Shown here: positions 27,617 through 35,931 of the stretch, piece after piece
Layout of the letters: each line of letters opens with the position of its first letter
Position numbering within the stretch: the first letter of the stretch is position 1
Assembly (NCBI RefSeq): GCF_001187785.1
Contig: NZ_CP012154.1
Span: 2,412,501 to 2,476,500, forward strand
Length of the DNA: 64,000 nt
Direction: 5' to 3'
Source: Wenzhouxiangella marina
GTDB lineage: Bacteria; Pseudomonadota; Gammaproteobacteria; Xanthomonadales; Wenzhouxiangellaceae
Translations under genes and position numbers: made by a program
The notes under the pieces: model-generated
Seen by the model: the letters and a program-made list of their open reading frames with translations, nothing else
Told to the model about the DNA's origin: nothing
The model's database searches: none

Positions 27617-27622
27617 ATTATA
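27617..27622 (-). promoter_or_regulatory. -10 hexamer upstream of the 130-residue protein
   Basis: The minus strand reads TATAAT inside a short A/T-rich segment (27608-27640). A clear -35 was not found at 16-18 bases. Confidence 0.4.
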
Positions 27623-27698
27623 AGGAAAATCTATTGATCCGATACTCACGCGCTACCCGTGAGACTAGGAGCATTCAGACAACGCCAGGGGTTCCGGC

Positions 27699-28223
27699 AT
27701 GTTCATCCGCATCCTGTCCATGACTTTCCTTCTTGCTTGCGGCTCCGCCGCTCTTGCCGGCTCGGAGCGGTCCGCACCGGACTTCCGCCTGCAGGACCAG
27801 AACGGTGAATGGCATGCATTGAGCGACTATGCCGGTGACTGGCTGGTCGTGTACTTCTACCCACGAGCCGATACCCCTGGCTGCACGACCGAAGCCTGCA
27901 ACTTCCGCGACAACATCTATGCCTTCCGCGGTGTCGGTGCGGAAGTGCTCGGCATCAGCACCGATCCGGTCGATGCGCAGAAGGCCTTCAGCGACAAGTA
28001 CAGCCTGCCCTTCGCGATCCTGTCCGATGCGGATGGCCGGGTCGCGGCCGAGTATGGAGTGCTTGTGGAGCGCGGTGAGATCAACTTCGCGCGACGGGAA
28101 ACCTTCCTGATCGGTCCCGACGGCCAGATCGTCAAGCATTACAGCCAGGTCGATCCGGAGTCGCACACCGACGAGGTGCTTGCCGATCTGCAATCGGCCC
28201 GGGCCGCCGCGGACGCGCTCTGA
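27699..28223 (+). CDS. exported peroxiredoxin, BCP/PrxQ type
   Basis: The protein has 174 residues. A signal peptide (1 to about 20, ending SAALA) precedes a PrxQ fold. The peroxidatic Cys is C62 in DTPGCTTEAC and the resolving Cys is C67, five residues later, as in atypical two-Cys PrxQ enzymes. It would reduce hydroperoxides in the periplasm, with a thioredoxin-like reductant. Most Bcp proteins are cytoplasmic, so the signal peptide is notable. It heads a short plus-strand run with the NTF2-like and chalcone-isomerase-like genes. Confidence 0.9.
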   Translation: MFIRILSMTFLLACGSAALAGSERSAPDFRLQDQNGEWHALSDYAGDWLVVYFYPRADTPGCTTEACNFRDNIYAFRGVGAEVLGISTDPVDAQKAFSDKYSLPFAILSDADGRVAAEYGVLVERGEINFARRETFLIGPDGQIVKHYSQVDPESHTDEVLADLQSARAAADAL

Positions 28224-28269
28224 GCCTCGCCACCATGAAGGGGATCGTCATGACCACGGGTGACCGAAC

Positions 28270-28845
28270 ATGAGCAGGCGGACCATCAGGACCCTGGTCT
28301 TCATCGTCATCGCCAGCCTGATCACGATCGGCTGCCTGGCCCGGGGAGGCACCATGTCCAATTTCGATGAAAGCGAATACGATGGCGCCATGCAGCGCTT
28401 CCAGGGCTCGACGGAGGCCATCGACGAAGGCGTCCAGGCCTTCGTCGCCGCCTACGGCGACCTGACCCAGGCGGATCTGCGCGAGCGCATGACGGCCCTC
28501 TACGCGCCCGAGCTGTACTTCAACGACACGATCCACACCTTCAATGATCGCGAAGCACTGGTCGACTACATGAGCCGAACCGGCGATTCACTGGAGCAGA
28601 GCTCGGTCGACGTCAAGCAGGTGCTCAGGGACGGCAACGATGTCTTCCTGCGCTGGTCGATGGAATTCCGCTCCAGCGTGGCCGGCAAGGACATCCATTC
28701 CAGGTCGATCGGGATGACGCATCTGCGCTTCGACGGCGCCGGTCGCGTCGTCCTGCATCAGGACTTCTGGGACTCGGGTCATGCCCTCTACGCACAGCTG
28801 CCGGTGGTCGGCTTCTTCGTGCGCCGGGCGCACAACCGGATGTAG
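28270..28845 (+). CDS. NTF2/SnoaL-like protein with a lipoprotein-like amino terminus
   Basis: The protein has 191 residues. A hydrophobic start with a weak lipobox (ASLITIGC) precedes an NTF2-like alpha+beta domain (LRERMTALYAPELYFNDTIHTFNDREALVDYM ... HQDFWDSG). The SnoaL/NTF2 superfamily includes small-molecule enzymes and binding proteins; no substrate can be read here. An internal ATG at 28354 has a strong GGAGG site just upstream and would give a cytoplasmic protein of 163 residues, so the true start is uncertain. The downstream GTG gene overlaps its stop by one base. Confidence 0.75.
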   Translation: MSRRTIRTLVFIVIASLITIGCLARGGTMSNFDESEYDGAMQRFQGSTEAIDEGVQAFVAAYGDLTQADLRERMTALYAPELYFNDTIHTFNDREALVDYMSRTGDSLEQSSVDVKQVLRDGNDVFLRWSMEFRSSVAGKDIHSRSIGMTHLRFDGAGRVVLHQDFWDSGHALYAQLPVVGFFVRRAHNRM

Positions 28846-29444
28846 TGGCGGCCGTGCGGACACGAACGACAGTTCAGCGCTCCCGCAGCCTCGTGCCAGT
28901 TCAGGCGCTCGGCGCCGCCCTTGCATGCCTCACGGCACTGGCGATGGCGCCGGCCGAAGGACGATCTTCGCTGCAGGTCTGCTCGGAGCTGGAATTGCGC
29001 GTCGCCCTGCTGTTCAACGTGGGCACCGCTTCGCTCCACCTCGACGATTGCTCCCAGGCCGAGCGAGTCCTGGAGGAGATTCCCAAACAGTTCTCGCTGG
29101 TCACGGCAAGGGAATTCTCGGGTGAGGATCTGAGCCGCACCGCGATCGAAGTCCTGATGGACAACCTCGACCTGCAGACCGCGGCCGAACTACCGAGCTC
29201 TCTGGCCTGCATGGCCGATGCCTACGTCGATACCCGACCGGGTGATCGCTACGACGTGGTCTATGATCCCGCCGAAGGTCTGGCCATGTACCTCAACGAC
29301 GAACTTCTGCGCCGCTGTCCGGACCAGGGCGACGGCGAGAAATTCTTCATGATCTGGTTCGGCGAAGAGCCCTTCCACCCGCGGCTGCGCGACGGCCTGC
29401 TCGAGCGCGCCCTGGAAGGAGCCGGCGGCGCGGCCGGCGGCTGA
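28845..29444 (+). CDS. chalcone-isomerase-like exported protein
   Basis: The protein has 199 residues. It has a probable signal peptide (ALGAALACLTALAMAPAEG). The body resembles the bacterial chalcone-isomerase-like family, especially PGDRYDVVYDPAEGLAMYLND followed by FFMIWFGEEPFHPRLRDGLL, which matches the family's ending around 'IWLG..P....L...LL'. Members are mostly uncharacterised periplasmic proteins. The start is GTG at 28845; no clear ribosome site precedes it, so coupling to the upstream gene is likely. Cys46 and Cys70-like positions could form a disulfide. Confidence 0.65.
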   Translation: MAAVRTRTTVQRSRSLVPVQALGAALACLTALAMAPAEGRSSLQVCSELELRVALLFNVGTASLHLDDCSQAERVLEEIPKQFSLVTAREFSGEDLSRTAIEVLMDNLDLQTAAELPSSLACMADAYVDTRPGDRYDVVYDPAEGLAMYLNDELLRRCPDQGDGEKFFMIWFGEEPFHPRLRDGLLERALEGAGGAAGG

Positions 29445-29447
29445 GTA

Positions 29448-30065
29448 TCAGGAACGACGGCGTTTCTTCGAGCGCCGGGGATGTGAGCGAGCTTCGAAGG
29501 AGACCGGCCGGGAGCTTTGCCGTTCGAAGGGCAGCATCCTCCAGAGCACGCGTCGTTCGGGCGTGGCGCTGCGCAGGCCGCGCAGCGCACCGACGAGGTG
29601 AACCAGCACCGCGGCGAGCAACAGCCAGGCGCCGAGGTAGTGGGCCCGGTGCAGCCAACCCGCCAGATCACCCAGGGCCACCGACTGGCCCGCCAGACCG
29701 GGACCGGCCACGAAGGGGTCCAGCAGCCAGACACCGAGCCCGAGCAGCGGCAGGCCGATCATCAGGACGTAGAACAGCCCATGCACCGCCCGGGCCAGAG
29801 CTGCTTCGAAGCGACCGTAGACCGAAGGCAAGTCCGGCATGCGACCCTGCAGGCGCCAGCGAAGACGCAGCATCGCTGCGGCGAGCAGCAGCAGACCGAC
29901 CATCAGATGCAGGCGCATCAACAAACCGCGTCGCGGATCCTCCAGCGACAGGCTGCCCATGAACAGGCCGAACAGGACCATGCCCAGCAGACCCAGCGCC
30001 ATCGACCAGTGCAGGCGCCGGACCGAGCGTGGATAGGCCTTGGCGGCGTCAGCGATCGTGTTCAT
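29448..30065 (-). CDS. cytochrome b561 family protein
   Basis: This 205-residue inner membrane protein has four helices and histidines placed for two b-type hemes: RRLHWSMALGLL, MRLHLMVGLLLL, ARAVHGLFYVLM and HRAHYLGAWLLLAAVLVHLVG. The family moves electrons from ubiquinol to periplasmic acceptors or oxygen. The carboxy tail is strongly basic (KKRRRS). It overlaps the upstream Sel1-like gene by 17 bases and converges on the chalcone-isomerase-like gene with three bases between stops. Confidence 0.92.
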   Translation of the reverse strand: MNTIADAAKAYPRSVRRLHWSMALGLLGMVLFGLFMGSLSLEDPRRGLLMRLHLMVGLLLLAAAMLRLRWRLQGRMPDLPSVYGRFEAALARAVHGLFYVLMIGLPLLGLGVWLLDPFVAGPGLAGQSVALGDLAGWLHRAHYLGAWLLLAAVLVHLVGALRGLRSATPERRVLWRMLPFERQSSRPVSFEARSHPRRSKKRRRS

Positions 30066-30783
30066 CCTCGATCACTTCCGTGTCACCCATATCCACTCGC
30101 CCACGGGCGAGGTTATTCATCTGCCAGGTCTCGTATTCGACCAACTGGCGCATGTCCCATTTCGCAGGATCGTAGTACTCGGAGCCGGGACGGCTCAGAC
30201 CGAAGCCCTGGGCATCGATGACCCGGAGCATGCCCAGCAGGGCCGGTTGCCCCAGGCGCGAACCGGTGGAGCGACGCCGCTCGCGATCCATCTGCAGCTG
30301 GGCGCGCGGGATCGCCACCGCATCCCCGTACTCCGGCATCAACTCGGACTCCAGAATGGCTCGGGCGCGTCGCTGCTGTTCGCCATCCAGCAGGGCCCAG
30401 AGCTGATCGGCCGCCTGCTGAAGGGTCGGATAACCGCGCTCGGCGGACAGGGCCAGCCAGGCCCAGGCGCGCACCGGATCGAAGGCCGTGCCCTCGCCTT
30501 TCAGGTGCATGACGCCCACGTTGTACTGTCCGAACTTGTCGGCATAGCGACTCGCCCGCTCGTAGAAGTGGATCGCGCTGTAGTGACGGCCGATCGAATA
30601 CAGACGCCGGGCCCGATTCATCAGCCAGTAGGACGGCATGTGTTCGTGGTAGGGAAACAGGGCCGACCCGGGTCGTGGCGGACTCGGCTCTTCCGCCTCG
30701 GCGCCTGCGGCCGGTGCGACCATCATCGTGGACAGCACGAACACCGCGCCGAGGAAATTACGGATGGGTCTGTTGCTTCGCAT
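30049..30783 (-). CDS. exported Sel1-repeat protein
   Basis: The protein has 244 residues. A signal peptide ends near PAAGA. Sel1/TPR-like helices follow: SIGRHYSAIHFYERASRYADKFGQYNVGVMHLKGEG, then DPVRAWAWLALSAERGYPTLQ. The carboxy half (LESELMPEYGDAVAIPRAQLQMDRERRR ... GSEYYDPAKWDMRQLVEYE) has no family I recognise. ATG 30783 is preferred because AGAGG sits five bases upstream; ATG 30786 and GTG 30789 are alternatives. It overlaps cytochrome b561, suggesting co-expression. Confidence 0.8.
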   Translation of the reverse strand: MRSNRPIRNFLGAVFVLSTMMVAPAAGAEAEEPSPPRPGSALFPYHEHMPSYWLMNRARRLYSIGRHYSAIHFYERASRYADKFGQYNVGVMHLKGEGTAFDPVRAWAWLALSAERGYPTLQQAADQLWALLDGEQQRRARAILESELMPEYGDAVAIPRAQLQMDRERRRSTGSRLGQPALLGMLRVIDAQGFGLSRPGSEYYDPAKWDMRQLVEYETWQMNNLARGRVDMGDTEVIEDEHDR

Positions 30784-30856
30784 CATCACCTCTGCCAGAA
30801 ATGGATTTCACGCTCCCAGGTCGATGTTACCAGCCGGCGGGCGAAGGGAGCGCGAC

Positions 30857-31237
30857 TCAACTCCGTCCCGTCGTCATCGCCAGGCCGGCGGCGACCGCCA
30901 GCAGCCCCAGAAGCAGGCTGGCGCCCACGTACAGCACGGCCAGCCAGACGGCGCCCCGCTTCAGCATCAGGACGGTCTCCAGCCCGAAGGCCGAGAAGGT
31001 CGTGAAGCCCCCCAGCAGACCCACCATCAGCGCCAGCCGCAGCTCCTCGCTCCAGCCCGGCAGGCGCATGGCCAGGCCCCAGACCAGGCCAACGCACAGG
31101 GCACCCAGCACATTGACGATCAGGGTGCCGATGGGAAAACGCCAGTGTTCGGCCCATGCCAGTGTCCACAGCGCGATCCGGTAGCGAAGCAGCGACCCCA
31201 AGGCCCCGCCGACGGCGACCAGCGCAAGAGCTTTCAT
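30857..31237 (-). CDS. crcB: fluoride ion channel CrcB/FluC
   Basis: This small dual-topology channel of 126 residues with four helices exports fluoride. The key motifs are GGALGSLLRY at the amino terminus, GTLIVNVLGAL (the conserved Asn in helix 2) and GGFTTFSAFG in helix 3. AGGAG lies just before the ATG. I looked for a fluoride riboswitch in the roughly 130 bases upstream and did not see its conserved pattern. Confidence 0.95.
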   Translation of the reverse strand: MKALALVAVGGALGSLLRYRIALWTLAWAEHWRFPIGTLIVNVLGALCVGLVWGLAMRLPGWSEELRLALMVGLLGGFTTFSAFGLETVLMLKRGAVWLAVLYVGASLLLGLLAVAAGLAMTTGRS

Positions 31238-31407
31238 CGTTGTTCTCCTGATGGTCCAGATGATACGAACGGCCAGACTTCATTGGCCCGTCCGAGGCTC
31301 GAGGCATTCGCTCCTGCAACTCGAGCCCCAGCCGCAGCATGCAAGCGGCCGCTCATGCCAGCTGAGGTATGATGCGCCCGCACTGCACACGATACCTCGA
31401 CTCGACC

Positions 31408-33552
31408 ATGCTTCGACCCTCGGCGTTCGCCATTCTGCTGGCCCTGACCACGCTGAGCGCCTGTAATGACCGGACCTCGACCGACCCGACGGGGCTTTCG
31501 GACGAACCGTTGACGCCTCGCTCGAGTCTCGAAACCGAATCGCCCTGGCTGCAGGTCGACCCCATTCCCTTCGATCGCCTGGATCCGGAAGCGGCTGCCG
31601 AGCATCTTGAAGGGCTGATCGCAGCCAGCCAGCTGACCCTGGATCATTCGCTGCAATCCGGCGCCGTTCCCGCCAGCGTGGCCCTGGAGCGATCCGGCGC
31701 GCCCGTCGCCGCCTTCGCTGCCCGGTTCTTCGGACTGGCACAGCTGCATGACTCGGAGCCCTGGAACGAGGCGAACCGAGCGGTACGGGCCCGATTGAGC
31801 ACCCATCTCGCCGGGCTGCGCGGCGACCGCCGCCTGCTCGAACACCTGCAGGACGAGCTGCGGTCGATGGACGCGCCGGATGGTGAGACCAGGCGCCTGG
31901 CGCAGCAGAGCCTTCGGCACCTCATCGACGAGGGCGCGGCCCTCTCCCCCGACGAGCAGCGCCACCTGCAGTCCATCGACGGCGAGCTGGCCGAGCTGAA
32001 AGCACGCTTCGATCAGAACCTGGAACGCGAGACTCGACGCTTCGAAATTCATGTCACCGACCCTGGCCGGCTGCGGGGCCTGCCGGCCAGTGCCATCGAG
32101 CAGGCCCGGCGCGATGCCAGGGACCGCGGCCACGACAATGGCTGGGCCCTGACCCTCGGCGTCCACAGCCTGTTCCCGGCGCTCCGTCACCTTCACGACC
32201 GGGAGCTGCGCAAGGCGCTCTATCAGGGCTGGCAGCGTCGGGCCGGTGGCCTGCGCTTCGGCCAGCAGCATGACAATCCGGCATTGATCGAGCGCATTCT
32301 CCGACTCCGCGCCGAGCGAGCCAGCTTGCTGGGCTACCGGCACCACCTCGACCTACGCCTGCACAGCGGCAGCCTCGGTGACTCGGACCGCCTGCGGAAC
32401 TGGCTGGATCGACTGGAGGCCGCCGCCCGACCAGGGGCCGACGCCGAGATCGAAGTCATCGAGGCGATGATGCGCCTGGACGGGATCGAAGGCCCTCCGC
32501 AGGCCTGGGACCGCTGGTACTACCGGCAGCGCCTGATCGAGCAGGCCGGCCTGGATCAGGCGACGGGATCGATCGATTTTCCCCTTCGCGGGATTCTCGA
32601 GGCGGCCTTTGCCCTCTCGGAACGGCTCTGGTCACTCGAGTTCGAGTCCGTGACGGCGCCCGCCTGGCATCCCGAGGTCGAAAGCTGGCAGGTCCGCGAT
32701 GGCGATGGCTCGCTCATGGGTCAGCTGATGCTCGACCTGGTGCATCGCCCGGGCAAGCGCGGCGGCGCCTGGATGTCCGTGTTCCGGCGCGGCCATGTCG
32801 ATGAATCGGGACAGCGCGTTCCCCCGGTGGTCGCGATCATCGCGAACTTCCCACGGCCGCCTGGAACCGAACCGGTGCGCCTCAGTCCCCATCAGGTCGA
32901 AACCGTCTTCCATGAACTGGGGCACGCCCTGCACGAGATGTTCTCGATGACCCGCTTCGAGGCTCTTGCCGGCACCCAGGTGCCCGCCGATTTCGTCGAG
33001 TTCCCCGCCCTGTGGATGGAACGCTGGACCTGGATGCCCGGCACCCTGGAGGAATTCGTCACCGATCCTCGGACCGGTTGTCCCTTCTCCGAAGCCCTTC
33101 GCCGGTCTCTGGCCGAACGGCAACGACTCCTGGCCGGCCTGGACCTGCTCGAACAGATCGCCGCCGTTCGTCTCGATCTGGCGATGCACGAGCTGAGTGC
33201 GGAACAGGACGCCAGTCTGATGGCGCTCGAAGGCCGGATCCGGACCACGATGGACCTGCCCCCGCTGCTGGCACCGGCTCACCGCTTCGATGGCTATCGG
33301 GAATTGATCACCGGTTCGAAGGACGGGCAAGCCTACCGGAGCCTCTGGGCCGAGACCCTGGCAGCCGAGGCCTTCGAGCGAACCCGACTCGACAGATCGG
33401 TGGGCCGCCACACCCTGCAACGCCTGCGGCAGGACGTGCTCGCCGCCGGCAATGGCCGCGAGCCGGCGGCGGTAGTCAGGGAATTTCTGGGGGGCGAGCC
33501 CGCTCCCGATGCCCTGTTACGAGAACGGGCCGTGGGGGCCAGCGGCGACTGA
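31408..33552 (+). CDS. M3-family zinc peptidase (lipoprotein)
   Basis: The protein has 714 residues with a lipoprotein signal (FAILLALTTLSACN, Cys at about 19). The M3 (thimet oligopeptidase/Dcp-like) catalytic helix has HELGH with zinc ligands H502 and H506 and E503, inside VETVFHELGHALHEMFS. Flanking regions such as GGAWMSVFRRGHVDESG and VPADFVEFPALWMERW are typical of the family. It would cleave short peptides at the cell envelope. ATG 31408 gives the lipoprotein amino terminus; an earlier ATG at 31369 would bury it. The gene is divergent from crcB. Confidence 0.93.
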   Translation: MLRPSAFAILLALTTLSACNDRTSTDPTGLSDEPLTPRSSLETESPWLQVDPIPFDRLDPEAAAEHLEGLIAASQLTLDHSLQSGAVPASVALERSGAPVAAFAARFFGLAQLHDSEPWNEANRAVRARLSTHLAGLRGDRRLLEHLQDELRSMDAPDGETRRLAQQSLRHLIDEGAALSPDEQRHLQSIDGELAELKARFDQNLERETRRFEIHVTDPGRLRGLPASAIEQARRDARDRGHDNGWALTLGVHSLFPALRHLHDRELRKALYQGWQRRAGGLRFGQQHDNPALIERILRLRAERASLLGYRHHLDLRLHSGSLGDSDRLRNWLDRLEAAARPGADAEIEVIEAMMRLDGIEGPPQAWDRWYYRQRLIEQAGLDQATGSIDFPLRGILEAAFALSERLWSLEFESVTAPAWHPEVESWQVRDGDGSLMGQLMLDLVHRPGKRGGAWMSVFRRGHVDESGQRVPPVVAIIANFPRPPGTEPVRLSPHQVETVFHELGHALHEMFSMTRFEALAGTQVPADFVEFPALWMERWTWMPGTLEEFVTDPRTGCPFSEALRRSLAERQRLLAGLDLLEQIAAVRLDLAMHELSAEQDASLMALEGRIRTTMDLPPLLAPAHRFDGYRELITGSKDGQAYRSLWAETLAAEAFERTRLDRSVGRHTLQRLRQDVLAAGNGREPAAVVREFLGGEPAPDALLRERAVGASGD

Positions 33553-33573
33553 GTCGCCCGGCGTCGACGGAGC

Positions 33574-34941
33574 CTACATGCCCGGGAAGCCGCCCCCGGG
33601 GCCACCGGGCAGGCGCTTCATCAGCTTGGAGATGGCGCCCTTGCTGCCCACCTTCTTCATCATCTTCTGCATCTGCTTGTGCTGCTTGATCAGACGATTG
33701 ACGTCCTGGATCTGCACGCCGGAGCCGGCCGCGATCCGGCGCTTGCGCGAGCCCTTGATGATGTCGGGGAAGCGCCGTTCGTTCGGCGTCATCGAGTTGA
33801 TGATCGCGATCATGCGGCGGGTCTGCTTGTTGTCCATCTGGGCCCGGGCCGCTTCGGGCAGCTTGTTCATGCCCGGCAGCTTGTCCATCAGGGAGCTCAG
33901 ACCGCCCATGTTCTCCATCTGCAGCAGCTGATCACGCAGATCATCCATGCCGAAGCGGCGTGAGCCCTTGCCGACCTTGGCGGCCAGCTTGCGCGCCTGC
34001 TTCTGATCGACCTTGCGCTCGACCTCTTCGACCAGGCTGAGCACGTCGCCCATGCCCAGGATCCGCGAGGCGAGACGGTCCGGATAGAAGGGTTCGAGGC
34101 CGTCGATCTTCTCGCCGGTCCCGAGGAACTTGATCGGCGCCCCGGTGATCTGGCGCACGGACAGCGCCGCACCGCCACGGGCGTCACCGTCGGTCTTGGT
34201 CAGGACCACACCGCTCAGGGGCAGGGCGTCGTTGAAGGCGCGCGCCGTATTCGCCGCATCCTGACCGGTCATGGAATCGACCACGAACAGGACCTCGGCC
34301 GGATCGATGGCGGCATGGACGCGCTTGATCTCGTCCATCATCGCATCGTCGATGGCCAGGCGACCGGCGGTATCGACGATCAGCACGTCGGCAAACTGCT
34401 TGCGTGCCTCGCTGACCGCTTCCCGAGCGATGGCCTCGGCGTCGTCGGTCCGCTCGGAGCGGAAGAAGCCGGCGCCCACCTGCCCGGCCAGAGTCTCGAG
34501 CTGATCGATCGCCGCGGGACGATAGATGTCGCAGCTGGCCAACAGCACCTTCTTCCTGTGCCGGTCCTTGAGCAGATTGGCCAGCTTTCCGGCCGTGGTG
34601 GTCTTGCCCGCGCCCTGCAGACCCGCGAGCAGGATCACCACCGGCGGCGCGGAATCGAGCTTCAATTCGGCCTGATCGCCCCCCAGGACTCGCTTGAGCT
34701 CCTCGTGCACGACCTTGACCAGGGCCTGGCCGGGCTTGAGGCTGCCGACGACTTCCTGGCCAACCGCTCGATCGGTCGCCTGCTTGATGAAGTCCTTGAC
34801 CACCGGCAAGGCCACATCGGCTTCCAGCAGGGCGATGCGCACCTCGCGCATGGCCTCGCGAATATTGTCTTCAGTCAGCTTTCCCCGGCCCCGAAGGCGC
34901 TCCAGGGAACCGGTCAGGCGTTGGCTCAGTTGATCGAACAT
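33574..34941 (-). CDS. ffh: signal recognition particle protein
   Basis: Ffh binds 4.5S RNA and hydrophobic signal sequences and delivers ribosomes to FtsY. It has 455 residues. An NG GTPase domain carries GLQGAGKTTTAGKLA, DTAGR and TKTDGDARGG. A methionine-rich M domain follows, ending in LPGGPGGGFPGM. A frame reaching 34989 exists, but ATG 34941 gives the standard MFDQLSQRL start. It is divergent from ypjD, as in E. coli. The ffs RNA gene is not seen in the window. Confidence 0.98.
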   Translation of the reverse strand: MFDQLSQRLTGSLERLRGRGKLTEDNIREAMREVRIALLEADVALPVVKDFIKQATDRAVGQEVVGSLKPGQALVKVVHEELKRVLGGDQAELKLDSAPPVVILLAGLQGAGKTTTAGKLANLLKDRHRKKVLLASCDIYRPAAIDQLETLAGQVGAGFFRSERTDDAEAIAREAVSEARKQFADVLIVDTAGRLAIDDAMMDEIKRVHAAIDPAEVLFVVDSMTGQDAANTARAFNDALPLSGVVLTKTDGDARGGAALSVRQITGAPIKFLGTGEKIDGLEPFYPDRLASRILGMGDVLSLVEEVERKVDQKQARKLAAKVGKGSRRFGMDDLRDQLLQMENMGGLSSLMDKLPGMNKLPEAARAQMDNKQTRRMIAIINSMTPNERRFPDIIKGSRKRRIAAGSGVQIQDVNRLIKQHKQMQKMMKKVGSKGAISKLMKRLPGGPGGGFPGM

Positions 34942-35003
34942 CGGATTCTCGGTATCTCGGGTCTGGACGCTGCCGGCGCTCGAATTCACGCTCGCCGGTG
35001 GTC

Positions 35004-35032
35004 TTGGGCTGAATCAGGCGAAACATTATACT
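35004..35032 (+). promoter_or_regulatory. sigma-70-type promoter of ypjD
   Basis: A TTGGGC -35 (35004-35009) and a TATACT -10 (35027-35032) are separated by 17 bases, about 40 bases before the GTG start of ypjD. The -10 overlaps an opposite-strand -10 for ffh. Confidence 0.55.
35025..35030 (-). promoter_or_regulatory. -10 hexamer of ffh promoter
   Basis: The minus strand reads a perfect TATAAT about 85 bases before the ffh ATG. It shares four bases with the ypjD -10, so RNA polymerase probably cannot use both at once. The corresponding -35 is weak. Confidence 0.5.
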
Positions 35033-35070
35033 GATCGGGTGTTCGACTCCACAGCAGCAGGCCGCAATTC

Positions 35071-35931
35071 GTGCAGTTTTCGTCCCTGATCCCCGTTCTC
35101 GGCAGTCTGGCCTACCTGGCTGCCGGCCTGCTCCTGGCACTGGGGTTCGTCAACGCTCGACCCCGCCTGCGCGCGGTGGCCGTCGCCCTGGCGGTCCTGG
35201 GCGGCGCGGCCCACGCCCTGCTTCTCTGGCAGAGTCTGCGGGTCGGCGGCGGGCTCAACCTCAACATGCTCGATGTCCTGTCGCTCACGGCCTGGATGAT
35301 CGTGCTCGTCCTGCTGCTGTCCTGGCTTCGCCATGGCCCGGCCGAGACCGGCATCGTGGTCTTTCCGGGCGCGGCGGTCTGTCTGTTGCTGATGGCGCTC
35401 GTGCCAGCCGAGCCGCTGATACTGGCCGAACTGACGCCGGCGCTCCGGCTGCACGTCTACAGCTCCCTGATCGCCTACAGTCTGCTGAGCATTGCCGCCC
35501 TGAATGCCCTGTTGCTGGCCGTCCAGGACAGCCTGCTGCGCCACCCGAAGCGCATTCGCCAGCTCGAGATGCTGCCACCGCTCAATAGCCTGGAGACCCT
35601 GCTGTTCCGATTGGTTGCCGCTGGCTGGCTGGTGCTGACCCTCAGCCTGATCACCGGCTTCATGTTCGTCGACAATCTGTTCGCCCAGCACCTGGTGCAC
35701 AAGACGGCCCTGTCCGTGCTCTCCTGGCTGCTGTTCGCGCTGCTGCTGGCCGGCCGCTGGTGGTTCGGCTGGCGCGGGCGACGCGCGATCCGCTTCACGC
35801 TCGCCGCCATGTTCGTGCTGGTCCTGGCCTACTTCGGCAGCAAGCTGGTGCTCGAAGTACTGCTCGACCGATCCTGGTCCCAGCCAACGCCAACGGCAGC
35901 CATGGCGGAGGCGATCCGGACGCCTCGATGA
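35071..35931 (+). CDS. ypjD: YpjD/CcsA-family inner membrane protein
   Basis: The protein has 286 residues and about eight membrane helices, and belongs to the CcsA/CcmC-like cytochrome c assembly superfamily. Its conserved heme-handling histidines are seen in LRLHVYSSLIAYSLL and QHLVHKTALSVLSWLLFALLL. YpjD is conserved beside ffh, but its role is not settled. The start is GTG at 35071. The stop overlaps the CNNM gene start (ATGA). Confidence 0.92.
   Translation: MQFSSLIPVLGSLAYLAAGLLLALGFVNARPRLRAVAVALAVLGGAAHALLLWQSLRVGGGLNLNMLDVLSLTAWMIVLVLLLSWLRHGPAETGIVVFPGAAVCLLLMALVPAEPLILAELTPALRLHVYSSLIAYSLLSIAALNALLLAVQDSLLRHPKRIRQLEMLPPLNSLETLLFRLVAAGWLVLTLSLITGFMFVDNLFAQHLVHKTALSVLSWLLFALLLAGRWWFGWRGRRAIRFTLAAMFVLVLAYFGSKLVLEVLLDRSWSQPTPTAAMAEAIRTPR

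Noticed and set aside
31238-31370. Possible fluoride riboswitch before crcB
   Set aside because: The conserved pseudoknot pattern was not found in the upstream sequence on the minus strand; only a CTCGAG-based hairpin is present.
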